Shown: positions 34,201 to 44,290, numbered from the stretch's first letter. The stretch: 64,000 nt of DNA from Patiria miniata (GCF_015706575.1 NW_024037063.1:18972927-19036926), one strand, 5' to 3'. The notes: generated by a model not told the origin, from the sequence alone. Program-made: numbers and translations.

Positions 34201-37200
34201 TACTCTTACAAACAAATATGGAAATTGATGATGAGAAATAAAAAACAGGAATTGCTGCCTGCTGGCTCGTCAGTGAGCCTGTGCCGGCGACAGACATTAT
34301 TTTCCCCCAGCACTTGAGAGAGTATGCAACCCACCATGTGTTGTCTGACTGGAGCGCTACAAATCCTGCTTTGTGGCAACAGACGCTGAGTTGTTTTGTC
34401 CTAAAGGATAAACAAGTCCGTTTTTAAAGCAAAACTTATCAAATTGTTGTGATTACTAACGAGTAGTAACGTCAAAAATTCAAGTTTGGATCGTAACGCG
34501 ATGCTGAGATTTTTATGGACGAATCCATTAATTTCGTAAGGGGTGATTTCCCCCTGTTTTGAGTTTTACATCGTTTCTTGAATACATTTCAAGAAAAAAA
34601 ATTATATTGTGACGTTGAACAACTGATTATCAAATAAAGATATGTTTCAAACTCCATAAAAAGTATTAGTTGTCTTTTTTCTTTTTTTAAACAGGGGAAA
34701 TATTGGTAATTATTGTTCCCAAGAAAGTACACCCCTTTATTACCACAAATGGTGTGGTCCATGGGGAATTCATGCAGCATGCATGCAGCATATGCAGCAT
34801 CACGTACGGCCGGTTGTCGATGTCCAAGGGACAGCTTTCACTAGTCGTACTTTTTACCGCTCGGTACCTTTTTGTGGGACGTGCCGCTTTCGGTTTGTTA
34901 ATGACTTTCTTAATTGATAATTATTTCAGCAACACATCTCTTCTTGTACCAGTACATTAAATACACATGTAAATGTCATTTTTATTCTTCAAGTCTCGGC
35001 GTATAAGCCGCCCTGTGTATAAGCCGCAGTAATCATTTTCATGGGCAAATTCAACGTATAAGCCGCGGCTTATATTCCGAAAATTACGGTACATACAAGT
35101 GGCCACAATCAAGTTCTCTATACTTTAGGATGTGCTTTTGACATAATATTTGAAAGGGGAATTTTAGAAGATTGTGCTTTTTAGAATCTCCAAGGAGCTA
35201 GTCCTTGAGCTACTGTGGCGATATACTCCATATAAATTCTCCTCACCATGATGATCCTGTTACAATAATTTTGCTATTGTCATTTGTTAAAGGAGAATTT
35301 GTAAAGAAGATCTCTTCCAAGGTTTTGAAGTACTTACAGCAAGATCATCCAGATCAAATTCTCCATACTCCCTGGTTGTTCCTTTGCCATTGGTCAGAAT
35401 GCCACACCCACTCATCATAATAGTACCTAGTTTAAAAACAAATATCCAATGCCCTGAATATACATTCGATTATGTGACTTACAATGCTGATTACATCATG
35501 TGACCTTGCATCATGTGACCTTCCATCACATGACCTTATACCATGTGACCTTACATCATCCAACCTTTGACCTACCTGATCGGAGGTTGGTCATGGTGGA
35601 AGGGAAGTCCAGTGCTTCAGGATTGTGGGTAGTGACACCGATTTCTATGGACCCAGACCACTTGTCAATAAGCTTGTCTATTCTTATCTGGAGTCATAAA
35701 GAGAAAATCACACAAAAAAATGCTTTGGTAAGATGGGGAGTAGGTAGGGTTGGACACTACTTAACACAAACTGGCTTTACATCCAAACCGTATTAACCCT
35801 AACCCTGCTAGACACTAAACAGCGAAACAGATTTCCTAAGACATTGAGAGCTAGTCCCATTGAACAATGTCACAGTTACCATCCAGTTGCAGATGCCAAC
35901 CAAAGCAGCAGTTCAGCCTAGGGAATTTTGACTTGAACAGGGCATATTGACCCGAGCAGGCAATTTTGACCTGGGCAGCCTTCTCATTTTGATAAGTGTT
36001 GCATGTTGCAGCATATAGGCAAAATACCCTGGATGGTTAGAGTTAAGAAAACCTTTGAGGGAAATACAACACATTTCGTCGTATCTGTGCAACAAGGTCG
36101 TATCTCCTAAAATGGGCCGTACGTGAAACGCGAGTTTTAGAATGTCAAAAGGTTGTGTCTCACTTAAAATAACCCCGATGTACAGTACACACAAAGACAT
36201 TGGACGTTGAGATATGACCTTGATGCAGGGAGCATATTCGCGCGAGATTGTTGCAGAATGGAGTGACGACCTTGTTGCACTAACACGACTATTTGTTCAA
36301 AAGGCAATTCATTCAAATTCAACGGACCCAATAGCTACCAACTTGACGACAACATCAATAAAATACGGCAGTTAGGTTGGCGTTGCGGTACTTTCTTCGC
36401 CTTCCAACCCTGTGACTCAGGTTCGAATCCCGCGTGGGCCAACATGTGGATTGGGTTTTCAGTCCCTACCTGATTCCGTGGGTTTCCCCCAGAATATTCT
36501 TCTGGGGTTTACCTCCCACCTCTAAAACTGTAATTTCTTCTCGTTATCTCCTCTGTACAGGTTTCTTCAGGCTTGCGAGCTACAGTGCCTAGGGCCCTTT
36601 TGAGGAATCCTTGGTTTCATTACCAGAAATAAATAATATAAATAAATAAAGAGACTTTCAGTACATGAACATTTTCAAAGGGTTACTTACCTCAAACAGT
36701 TCGTTACTTCGCAGTAGCCTGCTGGTCATGACAACGCCGTTATTAAACTCTTCCCTAGCGTTGCCCCTCTCGGCCGTTCTTCCGTTGTTCATCAGCGTAA
36801 TCAAGGACCCGTGCCTTCTGTGGAACAGCAATGCGTCGTTGGATGGTAGGTTGACGGAGGCGTTGTCTGGAGGGACTGGGAGCTCATCGCCCCTCTCCGT
36901 GTCCTCAGTTTCTGTGTCATCGTCATCGTCGTCTTCTTCGTCACTGTCGTCCTCGCTGGTTGATGAGTCTTCAGGGCTGTGACTCACTCCCTCTAAAAGT
37001 TAGGAAAAAAACATGGTTTTTTAATCATGTGTAGAGATAGTAGTGCTAGTAAAGATAGTAGAGGTAATAGAAAAGTGGTAGTAGAGTAGATGTAGTAGAG
37101 GTAGTAGAGTAAGTAGAATAGACATAGTAGAGGTACAGGAGGTAGAGGTAGTAGGGTAGAGGTAGTAGAGTAGAGTAAGTACAGATAGGAAAATAGAAGT

Positions 37201-40200
37201 AGTAGCAGTAGGGTGGACGTAGTAGAGTAGAGGTAGTGCAGGTAGCAGAGGAAGTAGAATAGAGGTAGTGGAAGTAGTAGAGTAGAGGAAGTGCAGGTAG
37301 TAGGGTAGAGGAAGAAGAGGTAGTAGACTTATTAGAGTAGTAGAGGCATCAGATGTAGTAGAGGTAGTGCGGACAGTACAGTGGAGGTAATAGAGGAAGA
37401 AGAATAGAGGTAGTAGAGGTATATGTAGTAGAGTATAGTAGGGTAGAGGTAGTAGACGTATTATTGTACAAGAAGTACAGATAGCAGAGTAAAGGTACAA
37501 ATGCAGTAGGAGGGTAGAGGTAGTAGAAGTTTGGTAGAGGTAGTATAGTAGAGTTAGTAGAGGTAGTAGAGTATGGAGGTAGGTAGTAGAGTAGAGTTAG
37601 CAGAGGTAGCACGGAAATTAGAGTAGAGGTAGTAGAGGTAGTACAGATGCTAGTAGAGGTATTTGGGTAGTGGTAATATATGTAAGGGTAGTTGAGGTAG
37701 GTAGTAGAGTAGAGGTAGTGGAGGTAGACAGTAGAGTAGAAACAGTAGTCTAGTAGAAGTAGAGTAGAGGTAATAGGAATAGAGGTAGTAAAGAGAGTAG
37801 AGGTGGTAAAGGTGTTAAGTAGAGTAGAGGTCTTTGAACTACAAAGAAAATGGGGAATTGCCAGCATAGGGCTAGATGGGTCAGTTGGTAGAGCAACAGT
37901 TTGAAATTCCGGAGGTCGCGGGTTCAAACTCAGCTCCTTTCAATTGCTGTTCAACTTTTAAATCACAAACATTTCTGTTTTTATGCTGAGTCTTTGTAAC
38001 CGTAAGCAAAGACAAAAATCACCAAAAATTACATATATGACTCACGTGTTGTGTCAATCAAGGTGACCTGTGTGCATTTGCCGTACAGATCCACCACTGC
38101 GTACACCCTGGATGGCAATCCTGAAGCAGCAACGCCTTTATCCGCACCATTGTGGAACACATGAAGCTCCCCGCTGCGTGTTTTCTGCACTCCGATACGA
38201 TCGCCTATGCTACAGCCGTCGAGATCACAGGCGTACTCATCCAGAACGGCTTCACCTATATCACAAATGAAGCAGCAGGGTTATCTACATACATGAATAT
38301 TCATAATGCAGACTCTCAAACTGTGTATGAGAGTCCCAAAACTTAAAGGGAAGATACAACATTAGCAAACATCGAAAAACGAAATGATCAAATTATCACG
38401 AAATACCTTACTGGATGTTAAGGAATGACAGTCTTTAGCATCCTGTAAAATTGTGGCTCCTGGTGTGCTGACCTTTCCAAGAAAAATAGTATTTTTCCAA
38501 CGCTGGTCGGCCGACCAGCGTTGGAGAAAACCGGCTTTTTTCAAAAATTGCTCGCAATTTTCCATATATAGTTATTCTACATTTTCTTTGCAATTGATCA
38601 CACACCTGTGAAGGAGTACAAGCCTGGTAGACTGATTCCCTGACCTTACAATTCTTCAAGGTATGTAAATTACTCTGTTTCATCTTAAGTGGGGTCCGGG
38701 AACCAGACTACAAAAACATGATTGGTTTTCTTGGTTTTTCCGGCATCTACAAGCCCAAAAAGTGAAACAAGTCAGTTGAACAATATTTGCTATAGCACAC
38801 TAATCCTCCAAATCCATTTATTTCTGAAAATTGCAGCAAAAGCAAGTGTTGTACATTCCCTTAAAGGTATTGAAAACATGCAATCCAAGAAAATAGACTG
38901 GCCATGAAACAACCAGTCCAACACCCCTTCAGTACTGCATCAATCAACTGTGTCAAAAGAAACATCTGGTACCTGATCTCCATTGCTACACATTCTCTCC
39001 ATAGTCATCAGGTCATGCCACCAGACTACTGAAGGGTCAATCTTTTCAAAAAAATTGACATGTACCAGTCAATAATCTTTGGCTTCAAATTGAAATCACT
39101 TTGCATCTCTCTTAAGTCATGTTGAAGAAAAGTCTCCCTTATAAATTGAAATGAGACCTCAAACTTGAGACCTGAAGTACTGAGGACCTTGTCTTTGCCT
39201 CATGAAAATTGTGGAGAATTTTGTTTACGATCTTAATGCAAATTCCACCGTTTGGCAAACTGGGGCCTTAAGTGCTCAAAACGATGCAAAAGAAGATCAG
39301 GCCAACTTCACTCACTCTTTAGCCAGCAAATTTCTCCAAAACTTTCATTGGGCAAAGAAAAGGTCCTCGGTATTTCACCAACCAAGTTTGAAGACTTAAT
39401 TCAATTTTTAAAGGAGAATTTTCTTCAATATTTGGCAGTGGCTTGCATGTGAAAGGGAAGTCAAGTGATTTCAAAATGGGGCTAAAGACTAGACTTGTAC
39501 ATGTCCATCCATGGTCCAACTGTTTGACAAGACTGACTTCTTCATTCATTGTCATTAGTCTGGTGCCTGACTATGGAGAAATGTGTAGAAATAGTGACCT
39601 AGTACCCGACATCCTAGATATTTCTTTTGGCACAGCCAGCTGACAGTTGATTGATGCAGTGCTGAAGAGTTGTTGGACTGGTTGTTTCAGGCGTCAGTCT
39701 ATTTTCTTGTATTGCATGGTTTCAGTACCTTAAGCTTTGGGACTCTCATACACAGTATTGAGAGTCCTAAATTTCCGGACTTCCGTTTGGCAACTTACCA
39801 TCATGAAGTACTGTAGAACCAGACAAGATCCAGGCTCCATCACACAAACCGGTCGCGCTGGTGGGTAACTCCAAATTGCCTGGATCCAGGGACGTAACAC
39901 CGATTTCAATAGAACCACTCCATGTTTCCACCTAGAAAGAAATACAACAAAAATCCACACACATTTAGTTATTGAATAATTACTTAATACATTTTTAATA
40001 AATTAATAACCAAAAGGAGTGTTGTGGATAGGGTTTTGATTTTTTTAGGTAAATTTTATAGGTAATCGTGTAGTTTAGGACACCTCCATTTTTTACAAGT
40101 TCCGTTCAAAAACGACTTTTGTGAGCGACAGTTGCAAAAGGACTTTCGCAGCCTCAACATGCTCAAGCAGTCTTATTTTTTTTTGAAATTTTTGAAAAGT

Positions 40201-41100
40201 ACTTTTAAATAAAATTGGACTTTCTCATCTTTTTGGTACTTGGTCTTGGAACTAAAAAGAGTCTTTTCGTTCCCTTAGGGAATAGGGATGTGGAACAGGG
40301 TTCTAAACTACACTAGGCCTATTACCAGATTACAATTGTTTTTTTTTGGACAATGAAGATGACAAAATGCAAAACAAAAATAAACATGATTAAAGATGAT
40401 GATCACCGCGCTGCTAGCATACGCACCGTGATACTGATAGGCCTAGGCTATGTGCAAATTGCATTGATTTGCATGATGGCAATCAACTGAAAAGACTTTA
40501 AAAAATTGCATTTCTACCAAAAGATAGGGCAACTATAAAAAAAATAACGTTATTATTTTTGGATGGTTTATATTTCATGTATTTAACGTTTTGTCTGGTT
40601 TAACTGAGTTTTAAGAATTATTAAGTCTTGACTTGCAAGTTGCATGACTTTTGTCAAGTCTTCATTTTTCACAGAAAATGAGAAATCATTTTGGAAAGAT
40701 GAAAAAGACCGAGAAAAAAAAAACCAAAACAGGCAGTGGCAGCGTTCGTAGCTGGGTCATTCTTCTTTCGTGTCCCGATACTTTTATGTTCAAAATGTTG
40801 AACATGTTTCAAGGGCAAGGCTCCAAGTTCAACATGTTCACCAAGTTCAAGTTCAACATCAACAAAATAATGTCTGACTCTGAACAGCTAGCTGAACTGA
40901 ATGTTGAAACGCGACTGTCCCACCTTCTTGTCAATTCTAACTTCGAAGATTTCGTCCTCTTTTAAAACTGACTTGCTGATTACGAGTCCATTGTTGAATT
41001 CTTGCCGTGGCTCATTTCTACTCGCCGTTCTACCGTTGTTGGTCAGTAAAATCAAGTTGCCATGTTTCTGATGAAATCGTCTTCTCATTGTTGTCGCCAT
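16221..41100 (-). CDS. NEURL4: NEURL4, neuralized-like protein 4, complete coding sequence in 28 exons
   Basis: Coding segments: 41100-40924, 39931-39799, 38255-38046, 36992-36691, 35687-35576, 35426-35338, 33799-33535, 32836-32740, 32196-32048, 31195-31077, 30363-30201, 29686-29447, 28927-28849, 28718-28549, 27817-27662, 27134-26989, 26192-25986, 25772-25674, 24847-24716, 24257-24096, 23385-23227, 21230-21051, 20802-20730, 20020-19913, 19305-19161, 18301-18183, 17153-17006, 16434-16221. All junctions are GT-AG and the frame joins without a break to 4353 nt (1450 aa; human is ~1560). Six NHR domains at about residues 7-170, 224-395, 441-600, 621-785, 825-985 and 1026-1185 carry F-x-x-x-x-G, GRTA-R, EFN-G/V, L-E-FE-I, W-G-I-IG and DLYG signatures. 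No RING is present, as expected. Known homologues bind HERC2 and CP110 at centrosomes, and the fly protein affects Notch signalling. The start is the first Met of NHR1 with a good context (AtcATGG). Confidence 0.96.
16640..16925 (-). mobile_element. tRNA-headed SINE, family A
   Basis: On the minus strand a tRNA-like head with a B box (gggttcgagtcc) leads into a conserved body (gcccttgggcaaggcacttt, then ctctccacccaggagtaaat). Related copies occur at 22106-22300, 22862-23142, 44125-44290 and 47955-48340. Intron 27 of NEURL4. Confidence 0.75.
17355..17990. mobile_element. DNA element with gcgccacg termini, copy 1 (~640 bp)
   Basis: Starts tagcgtggcgcacttcga and ends aagtgcgccacgctagggg, an inverted terminal repeat of ~18 bp. 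The interior matches copy 2 at 53175-54700, which carries a ~900-bp insert. NEURL4 intron 26. Confidence 0.75.
18700..19135 (+). repeat. dispersed repeat, family B, with a pentamer expansion
   Basis: Shares gaatggctattcactgg, catgcatctggt and cctatatgacagcactgc, and its end ggctggccctctggga, with 47060-47255 (+) and 48605-48760 (inverted). The (AGGTC)n block lies where other copies have only a short cagtcagtcag. Confidence 0.75.
18856..19101 (+). repeat. (AGGTC)n pentanucleotide array
   Basis: About 245 bp of aggtc units with some agttca and aggcc variants, in NEURL4 intron 25. It creates a dense series of overlapping AGGTCA hexamers. Confidence 0.95.
20221..20627. mobile_element. Tc1/mariner-pogo-like MITE, 407 bp, TA target duplication
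   Basis: Flanked by TA on both sides. Ends cagtggaacttcgctataac and cgttttagcgacgttccactg form an imperfect inverted repeat, in the style of Tigger/pogo termini. No transposase. NEURL4 intron 23. Confidence 0.85.
21790..22115 (+). repeat. dispersed repeat, family C, copy 1
   Basis: Shares long matches (tgagctttacagcttta, gaaatatgttttgttttccc, ctgagaagttactgagtaat, ggaaccggttcctgaca) with 44255-44570 in the same orientation. A family-A SINE fragment (22106-22300, minus) follows. Confidence 0.8.
22378..22855. repeat. SINE palindrome: two tRNA-headed copies in inverted orientation
   Basis: Arms at 22378-22591 and 22636-22855 are near-perfect inverted copies with a ~45-nt spacer. Each contains a tRNA-like head (gctcggtggtcgagtggtaa, B box gggttcgagtcc) and a tail with cactgagtatacagtgttta. 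The anticodon loop is irregular, so this is not a working tRNA. NEURL4 intron 21. Confidence 0.9.
22862..23142 (-). mobile_element. tRNA-headed SINE, family A, next to the palindrome
   Basis: Body landmarks tcctgggtggagagagg and agtgtcttgcccaagaacac. The tRNA-like head is at the high-coordinate end (accactggaccata inverted). Confidence 0.7.
24893..25635 (+). repeat. minisatellite, acaagtcctc family, array 1
   Basis: About 740 bp of degenerate ~10-bp units (acaagtcctc, acaagtccat, aaagtcctc) in NEURL4 intron 18. Confidence 0.9.
25848..25897 (+). other. potential G-quadruplex in a short NEURL4 intron
   Basis: Runs such as gggggcagggggtggggtag on the plus strand (template strand for NEURL4) inside the 213-bp intron 17. 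Confidence 0.65.
27437..27559. mobile_element. MITE with gtgcaacaaggtcgt termini, copy 1
   Basis: Starts gtgcaacaaggtcgtatc and ends acattgttgcac. The interior matches the longer copy at 36087-36280 in inverted orientation (cgtacggccaattttaggag). NEURL4 intron 15. Confidence 0.7.
28270..28400 (+). mobile_element. tRNA(Ala)-like SINE, family D
   Basis: gggctggatagctcagttgg, an anticodon stem ccgga/tccgg, then a B box (agttcaaaccccgc). The base before the anticodon is C instead of U and flanks are shared with 37855-37960, so this is a SINE, not a gene. NEURL4 intron 14. Confidence 0.75.
29130..29475 (-). repeat. tandem duplication covering the exon 12 end and donor site
   Basis: The segment gaccaatcacagacctgctt plus ctattgatcc, which includes the exon 12/intron 12 junction, recurs at about 29276-29320 (cacagatctgcttctactga) and, shorter, at about 29155-29185 (cagtgacctgctt). 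Confidence 0.75.
31545..31975 (+). repeat. dispersed repeat, family E, copy 1
   Basis: About 400 bp with many cagtca/tgactg hexamers, matched inverted at 42635-42990 (gattgataagccagctgtgc, agcctac, gaatttgactagtca). NEURL4 intron 9. Confidence 0.8.
32325..32632 (+). repeat. minisatellite, acaagtcctc family, array 2
   Basis: About 300 bp of acaagtcctc, acaagtctgt and similar units, same orientation as arrays 1 and 3. NEURL4 intron 8. Confidence 0.9.
33965..35091. mobile_element. non-autonomous DNA element with ataagccgc termini, ~1.1 kb
   Basis: Left end taccataattttcggaata followed by ataagccgc repeats; right end inverted (tatattccgaaaattacggt). Subterminal gcgtataagccgc motifs repeat at both ends. 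No transposase ORF. NEURL4 intron 6. Confidence 0.85.
36087..36280. mobile_element. MITE with gtgcaacaaggtcgt termini, copy 2
   Basis: Ends gtgcaacaaggtcgtatc and gacgaccttgttgcac are inverted repeats of ~15 bp. NEURL4 intron 4. Confidence 0.85.
36375..36640 (+). mobile_element. SINE-like repeat with tRNA B box, family F
   Basis: A gcggtacttt head, B box ggttcgaatcccgc, then a body (ttcagtccctacctgattcc, ggtttcttcaggcttgcg) ending in an A/T-rich aataaataaa tail. NEURL4 intron 4. Confidence 0.65.
37030..37830 (+). repeat. (gtagag/gtagta)n microsatellite-like array
   Basis: About 800 bp of gtagtagaggtagtagag-type repeats in NEURL4 intron 3. It explains the long repetitive frames (TST/STTSTT) on the minus strand. 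Confidence 0.9.
37855..37960 (+). mobile_element. tRNA-like SINE, family D, second copy
   Basis: ggggaattgccagcataggg, then gctagatgggtcagttggta and a B box (gggttcaaactc). Same flanks as 28270-28400. Confidence 0.7.
38046..41100 (-). other. NEURL4: NEURL4 exons 1-3: NHR1
   Basis: Residues 1-173. The domain begins almost at the initiator ([20 protein letters not shown]), so there is no N-terminal extension. It continues through WSGSIEIGV and SGSTVLHDG to [14 protein letters not shown] modules bind partner proteins and peptides. Intron 2 (38256-39798) holds a long inverted-repeat element. Confidence 0.93.
38314..39766. mobile_element. long inverted-repeat element in NEURL4 intron 2
   Basis: Ends aaactgtgtatgagagtccc and gggactctcatacacagtat are inverted. 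Further in, 38855-39210 pairs with 39345-39735 (for example aaacaaccagtccaaca against tgttggactggttgttt). A ~500-bp segment present only on the left, holding a perfect 30-bp palindrome at 38496-38525, looks like a secondary insertion. No ORF with family features. Confidence 0.8.
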
Positions 41101-41120
41101 GATTTCACCCGAGTCGCCAT
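41085..41120 (-). promoter_or_regulatory. possible NEURL4 uORF and YY1-like motif
   Basis: An upstream ATG at 41120 with strong context (aaaATGG) opens an 11-codon frame ending in TGA inside the NEURL4 start region, out of frame with it. The AAAATGGCG around it also matches a YY1 site. Which role applies depends on the unknown transcription start. Confidence 0.4.
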
Positions 41121-41482
41121 TTTACGTGAAAGATTTCGACTGTTGAATATTCATCGCAATGAATATGCACTACCAGAATTCCGTAAGTAATTGGCCAACC
41201 TTTTTCGTGGCTCCATTTATCATTTGGTAAAAAGCCTAAGCGACAATAAAATAGAAACCAAGATATGTATCAATTTTGGCTTTTTATCAATAAAAACATG
41301 TCAAGAAAAGGAGAACAAATACAAGTTTATAGGAGTTATTTTAAAGTTGTTGGATTTATATCTTCATATTCTCCTTTCTAAATATTGTAATTGTTAACAG
41401 CATGTCCCTATCAAAATGGAAGAGTCTAACATTAAAAGTACCACACGTATAGATAATATAGAATCTGTGTACCTTCCAGTGC

Positions 41483-41554
41483 GGCCTGTTGGTCTAGAGG
41501 CATGATTCTCGCTTTGGGTGCGAGAGGTCCCGGGTTCGATTCCCGGACAGGCCC
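41483..41554 (+). tRNA. tRNA-Pro (anticodon UGG)
   Basis: A 72-nt cloverleaf: acceptor GGCCTGT pairs with ACAGGCC, A-box-like TGGTCTAGAGG, anticodon stem CTCGC/GCGAG with loop TTTGGGT (TGG), T arm CCGGG/CCCGG with TTCGATT, discriminator C and no intron. It closely matches vertebrate tRNA-Pro-UGG. It lies 383 bp upstream of, and divergent to, NEURL4. Unlike the SINE tRNA-like heads in this window it has perfect stems and an expected terminator. Confidence 0.95.
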
Positions 41555-41560
41555 CGCAGA

Positions 41561-41566
41561 TTTTTT
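41561..41566 (+). terminator. RNA polymerase III terminator of tRNA-Pro
   Basis: A run of six T residues starts 7 bases after the tRNA discriminator base. Confidence 0.85.
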
Positions 41567-42122
41567 GTCTCAGCATTTTCCAAAAATTCTTTTCCTTGAC
41601 AAGTACTGCCTTTTGCAGCGTACTTTTATATATGCATAATTCTTCTCCAACATATGTACATTCCCTTTTTTCTCTCTCTTAATAATAGACACGCCATGCC
41701 TTAGCACTAAGAAAAAAATTGGAGTAAAAAACAAGTTTTCATTTTCATCTATTAGTTTTCCCTTTCCCCCAGCCAATTCAATTTGTATGAACAATGAACA
41801 TAACCACCATGTCAACAACTAATCTCCATAAACTTGTCAGAAGACAGAAAAATACTCACTTTTAAAAAAAATTCAGTTGATAAACATGGTTGATAAACAT
41901 GAAAACAGAAAATCACAAAATCAAAGAATTAAAACTACAAGAGCAAATTTTACAAACATGTATCTTTTTTTATTGCACCCTCTTTCCATCTGCAAATCAT
42001 GAAGTCATCCTAAACATGTTTCAGTCAACTTTAACAGAATACAATCAAAATCGTGTTATCACAAAAAAACTCCAAAACTTCCTTTCAATTCTTCTCATAA
42101 AAATTAACCTGCAAACCAATTC
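41567..42122. other. intergenic stretch
   Basis: AT-rich; no gene or repeat recognised. Confidence 0.4.
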
Positions 42123-42486
42123 GGGCGATTCACAAATCACAATGCAGTGCGCCACCAAGAGTTTGCCATGGAGAGTCAACTTTTCAAGTTTATGGTCGAC
42201 AAAATATGGCCCATTTGAATGAGTGTCAGTAGACAACTTGAGCTATTATGTTATAGATAGGGGCATAGCGTTCTGCCGCCTTATAAAAAATCACCATATT
42301 AACACAAAGAAAAGAAAAGGGCAAACATATAGTCGAATCATACGCTTACAAAACTACTGACCGGAAAAAAGGAACAATGTCAAATGCCCCGCGCTGCGAA
42401 TTTGTCGACCATCTCCCACAATGCACTGGGGAAAAATGAACTCTCCGTGGTAAACTATTGGTGGCGCTCTGCATTGTGAATCGCCC
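42123..42486. mobile_element. MITE with gggcgattcacaa termini, 364 bp
   Basis: Ends gggcgattcacaa and ttgtgaatcgccc are perfect inverted repeats. Similarity continues ~80 bp inward (gcgccaccaagagtttg against its inverse). aattc flanks both sides as a likely target duplication. Confidence 0.85.
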
Positions 42487-42634
42487 AAATTCAATTCTAG
42501 TCTTCGACCAATACAAGTACATGTATAAGCAGAGCCATGGAATTGGGCCAATTTCCATGAATGATTTTCCCCAGCGTTTTCTGCAAACAACAAGCTTTTA
42601 AATCCTTGCACATCACGCACAATGCATCAAGTTT

Positions 42635-42990
42635 AACCCTCCTGCTATCTGAACAGTCACAGACAGTCAAAACAAATCAATCCTCTTCCCTGCCATGCCT
42701 TTATCCACTGGCTAGTCACCAACAGTCAGATCGTATTTCAAGCAAGCACTGTGACTAGTCAAATTCAGTTAACAGACAAAAACAGGCGAGTGGTAGGCAC
42801 AGCTGGCTTATCAATCACTGGCAGTCAAAGCAAAGCTGCATCAAGTTACATAAACAGTCACAGCCAGTCAATCCTGCCTTATGTAGGCTGGGAGCTCTTA
42901 ACTGTTAAAAAACAGTCACTTGATTGATTTTGACTGAAAGGACAACTTGGCACAGAGTGTATGTTTGCATAGGAGGGTTTAAACCTGTTC
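42635..42990 (-). repeat. dispersed repeat, family E, copy 2 (inverted)
   Basis: Inverse of 31545-31975, with caatcctcttccctgccatg and tggtaggcacagctggctta. Confidence 0.8.
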
Positions 42991-44124
42991 AGTTTGGTGC
43001 CATGTGATGCGATCAAGCTACATGAGTCGTTTGTCGACCCTGGTCCATTTTTTTTTTTTACAGATTTGAAAAGAGCACAATCTCAGCATTACTGCTGTGA
43101 AAACTGCATGCTGATACCATATTTAGTTCAAAAATTATGAAAGTCAGAACACCGAAAGATGTGATGAAGTGATGTGATGAAGTGGCCCTATTTTGGCCTG
43201 AATCTCCAAATGAAAATTTCTGACAAACGACTTATTTAGCTTAATTGCATCACATATTTGGTGTAAAAAAAAAAAAATCAAAATACAAATTATCATTACA
43301 TTCAGTGATTAAAAATATTTAACAGTTACAATAGATTGGTTGCACTGCAGCCATGTTTGAGGCATGCGCTTTTGTTCAACAGAGATACGCATGAGTACTC
43401 CTCTTGTGCGGCCATTGTTGACAAATTAACATAACAACGCACACCTCCAACATGGCTGCCAAATGCAGCCCCTCTATAACGACTTCTACACATAATCAAA
43501 CCAACGCTATTGTAACCTTATACACAAGTGCTTAACTAAAAAAATACTCAAAAGTATTTACACTTTTTACAATTGTACGAAATAGCCTTTTTGAAGCTGA
43601 GCGACGTGAATGTCAAGTTAATGTCTTTCAACAGGGAATTTAAAAAAATAATCATTTCAATCGTATTTACAATAAAAACTCAAAATTTGAGAGAAGACAA
43701 GACGATTATATTTTCAATTTTACAGTTCCTTAGTGTAAAAATGTGAGTTTGCAAAAGATTTGTTGTAAGGAATGGATCGTGAATATAAACCACACTCAGA
43801 ATGCAGTTTACCGTGCTTCATCAACGGACTAAGATAACAGAAACGCTTATTTACACGCTCAAATTTCAGAGAAACGACAAAGTTGAGACCTTATGTTAAG
43901 GAACAACAAACAGTTGTCCCAATATTGATGTAACACTTTGCGATTTAAACTGATACCGTGAGCTGTCATCCGAAATGGCCATTGATTATTTCAAGTTTTT
44001 TTGGGGGAAAAAACCCACCAAAACATTGGGGAAAAAAAACATGGGCAACATCTGAATGTCACGTTTCCAGGTACATTCTACAAAATACAAAAAGTTTGCA
44101 AGACACCCAAGCTAATAATCATTA
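42991..44124. other. intergenic stretch
   Basis: No gene supported. Possible short inverted motif (gcagccatgtt / aacatggctgc) at about 43350-43460. Confidence 0.4.
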
Positions 44125-44290
44125 GCTGTGCTGTGGTCCAATGGTTACGGTGTTCGACTTGTGTGCCGTGGTACATGAGTTCGAATCCTGATTGTGGGTA
44201 CATGGTGCTTGTGCTCTTGAGCAAGGCACTTTACCATTATTGCTTCGTCCTTTGGAAAGGTCCGCATGATAATACAAGTCGATGCATCAA
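44125..44290 (+). mobile_element. tRNA-headed SINE, family A
   Basis: gctgtggtccaatggttacg head, B box gagttcgaatcc, body ttgagcaaggcactttacca. Family-C repeat copy 2 follows (44255-44570). Confidence 0.75.

Larger units (their letters stand above)
33535..36992 (-). other. NEURL4: NEURL4 exons 4-7: acidic linker and NHR2
   Basis: Residues 174-429. Exon 4 opens with an acidic Ser/Asp/Glu linker (about 186-210, including DDDDDD), then NHR2 from [19 protein letters not shown] to [13 protein letters not shown] in exon 7. A Pro/Arg linker ([18 protein letters not shown]) follows. Confidence 0.93.

Noticed and set aside
36658..36987. A separate 109-aa acidic protein starting MSHSPEDSS
   Set aside because: It is NEURL4 exon 4 read from an internal Met; the acceptor at 36993-36994 and the frame join it to exon 3.
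37021..37927. Minus-strand frames of 159 and 192 aa rich in Thr/Ser/Leu/Tyr
   Set aside because: Pure translation of the gtagag/gtagta array inside NEURL4 intron 3.
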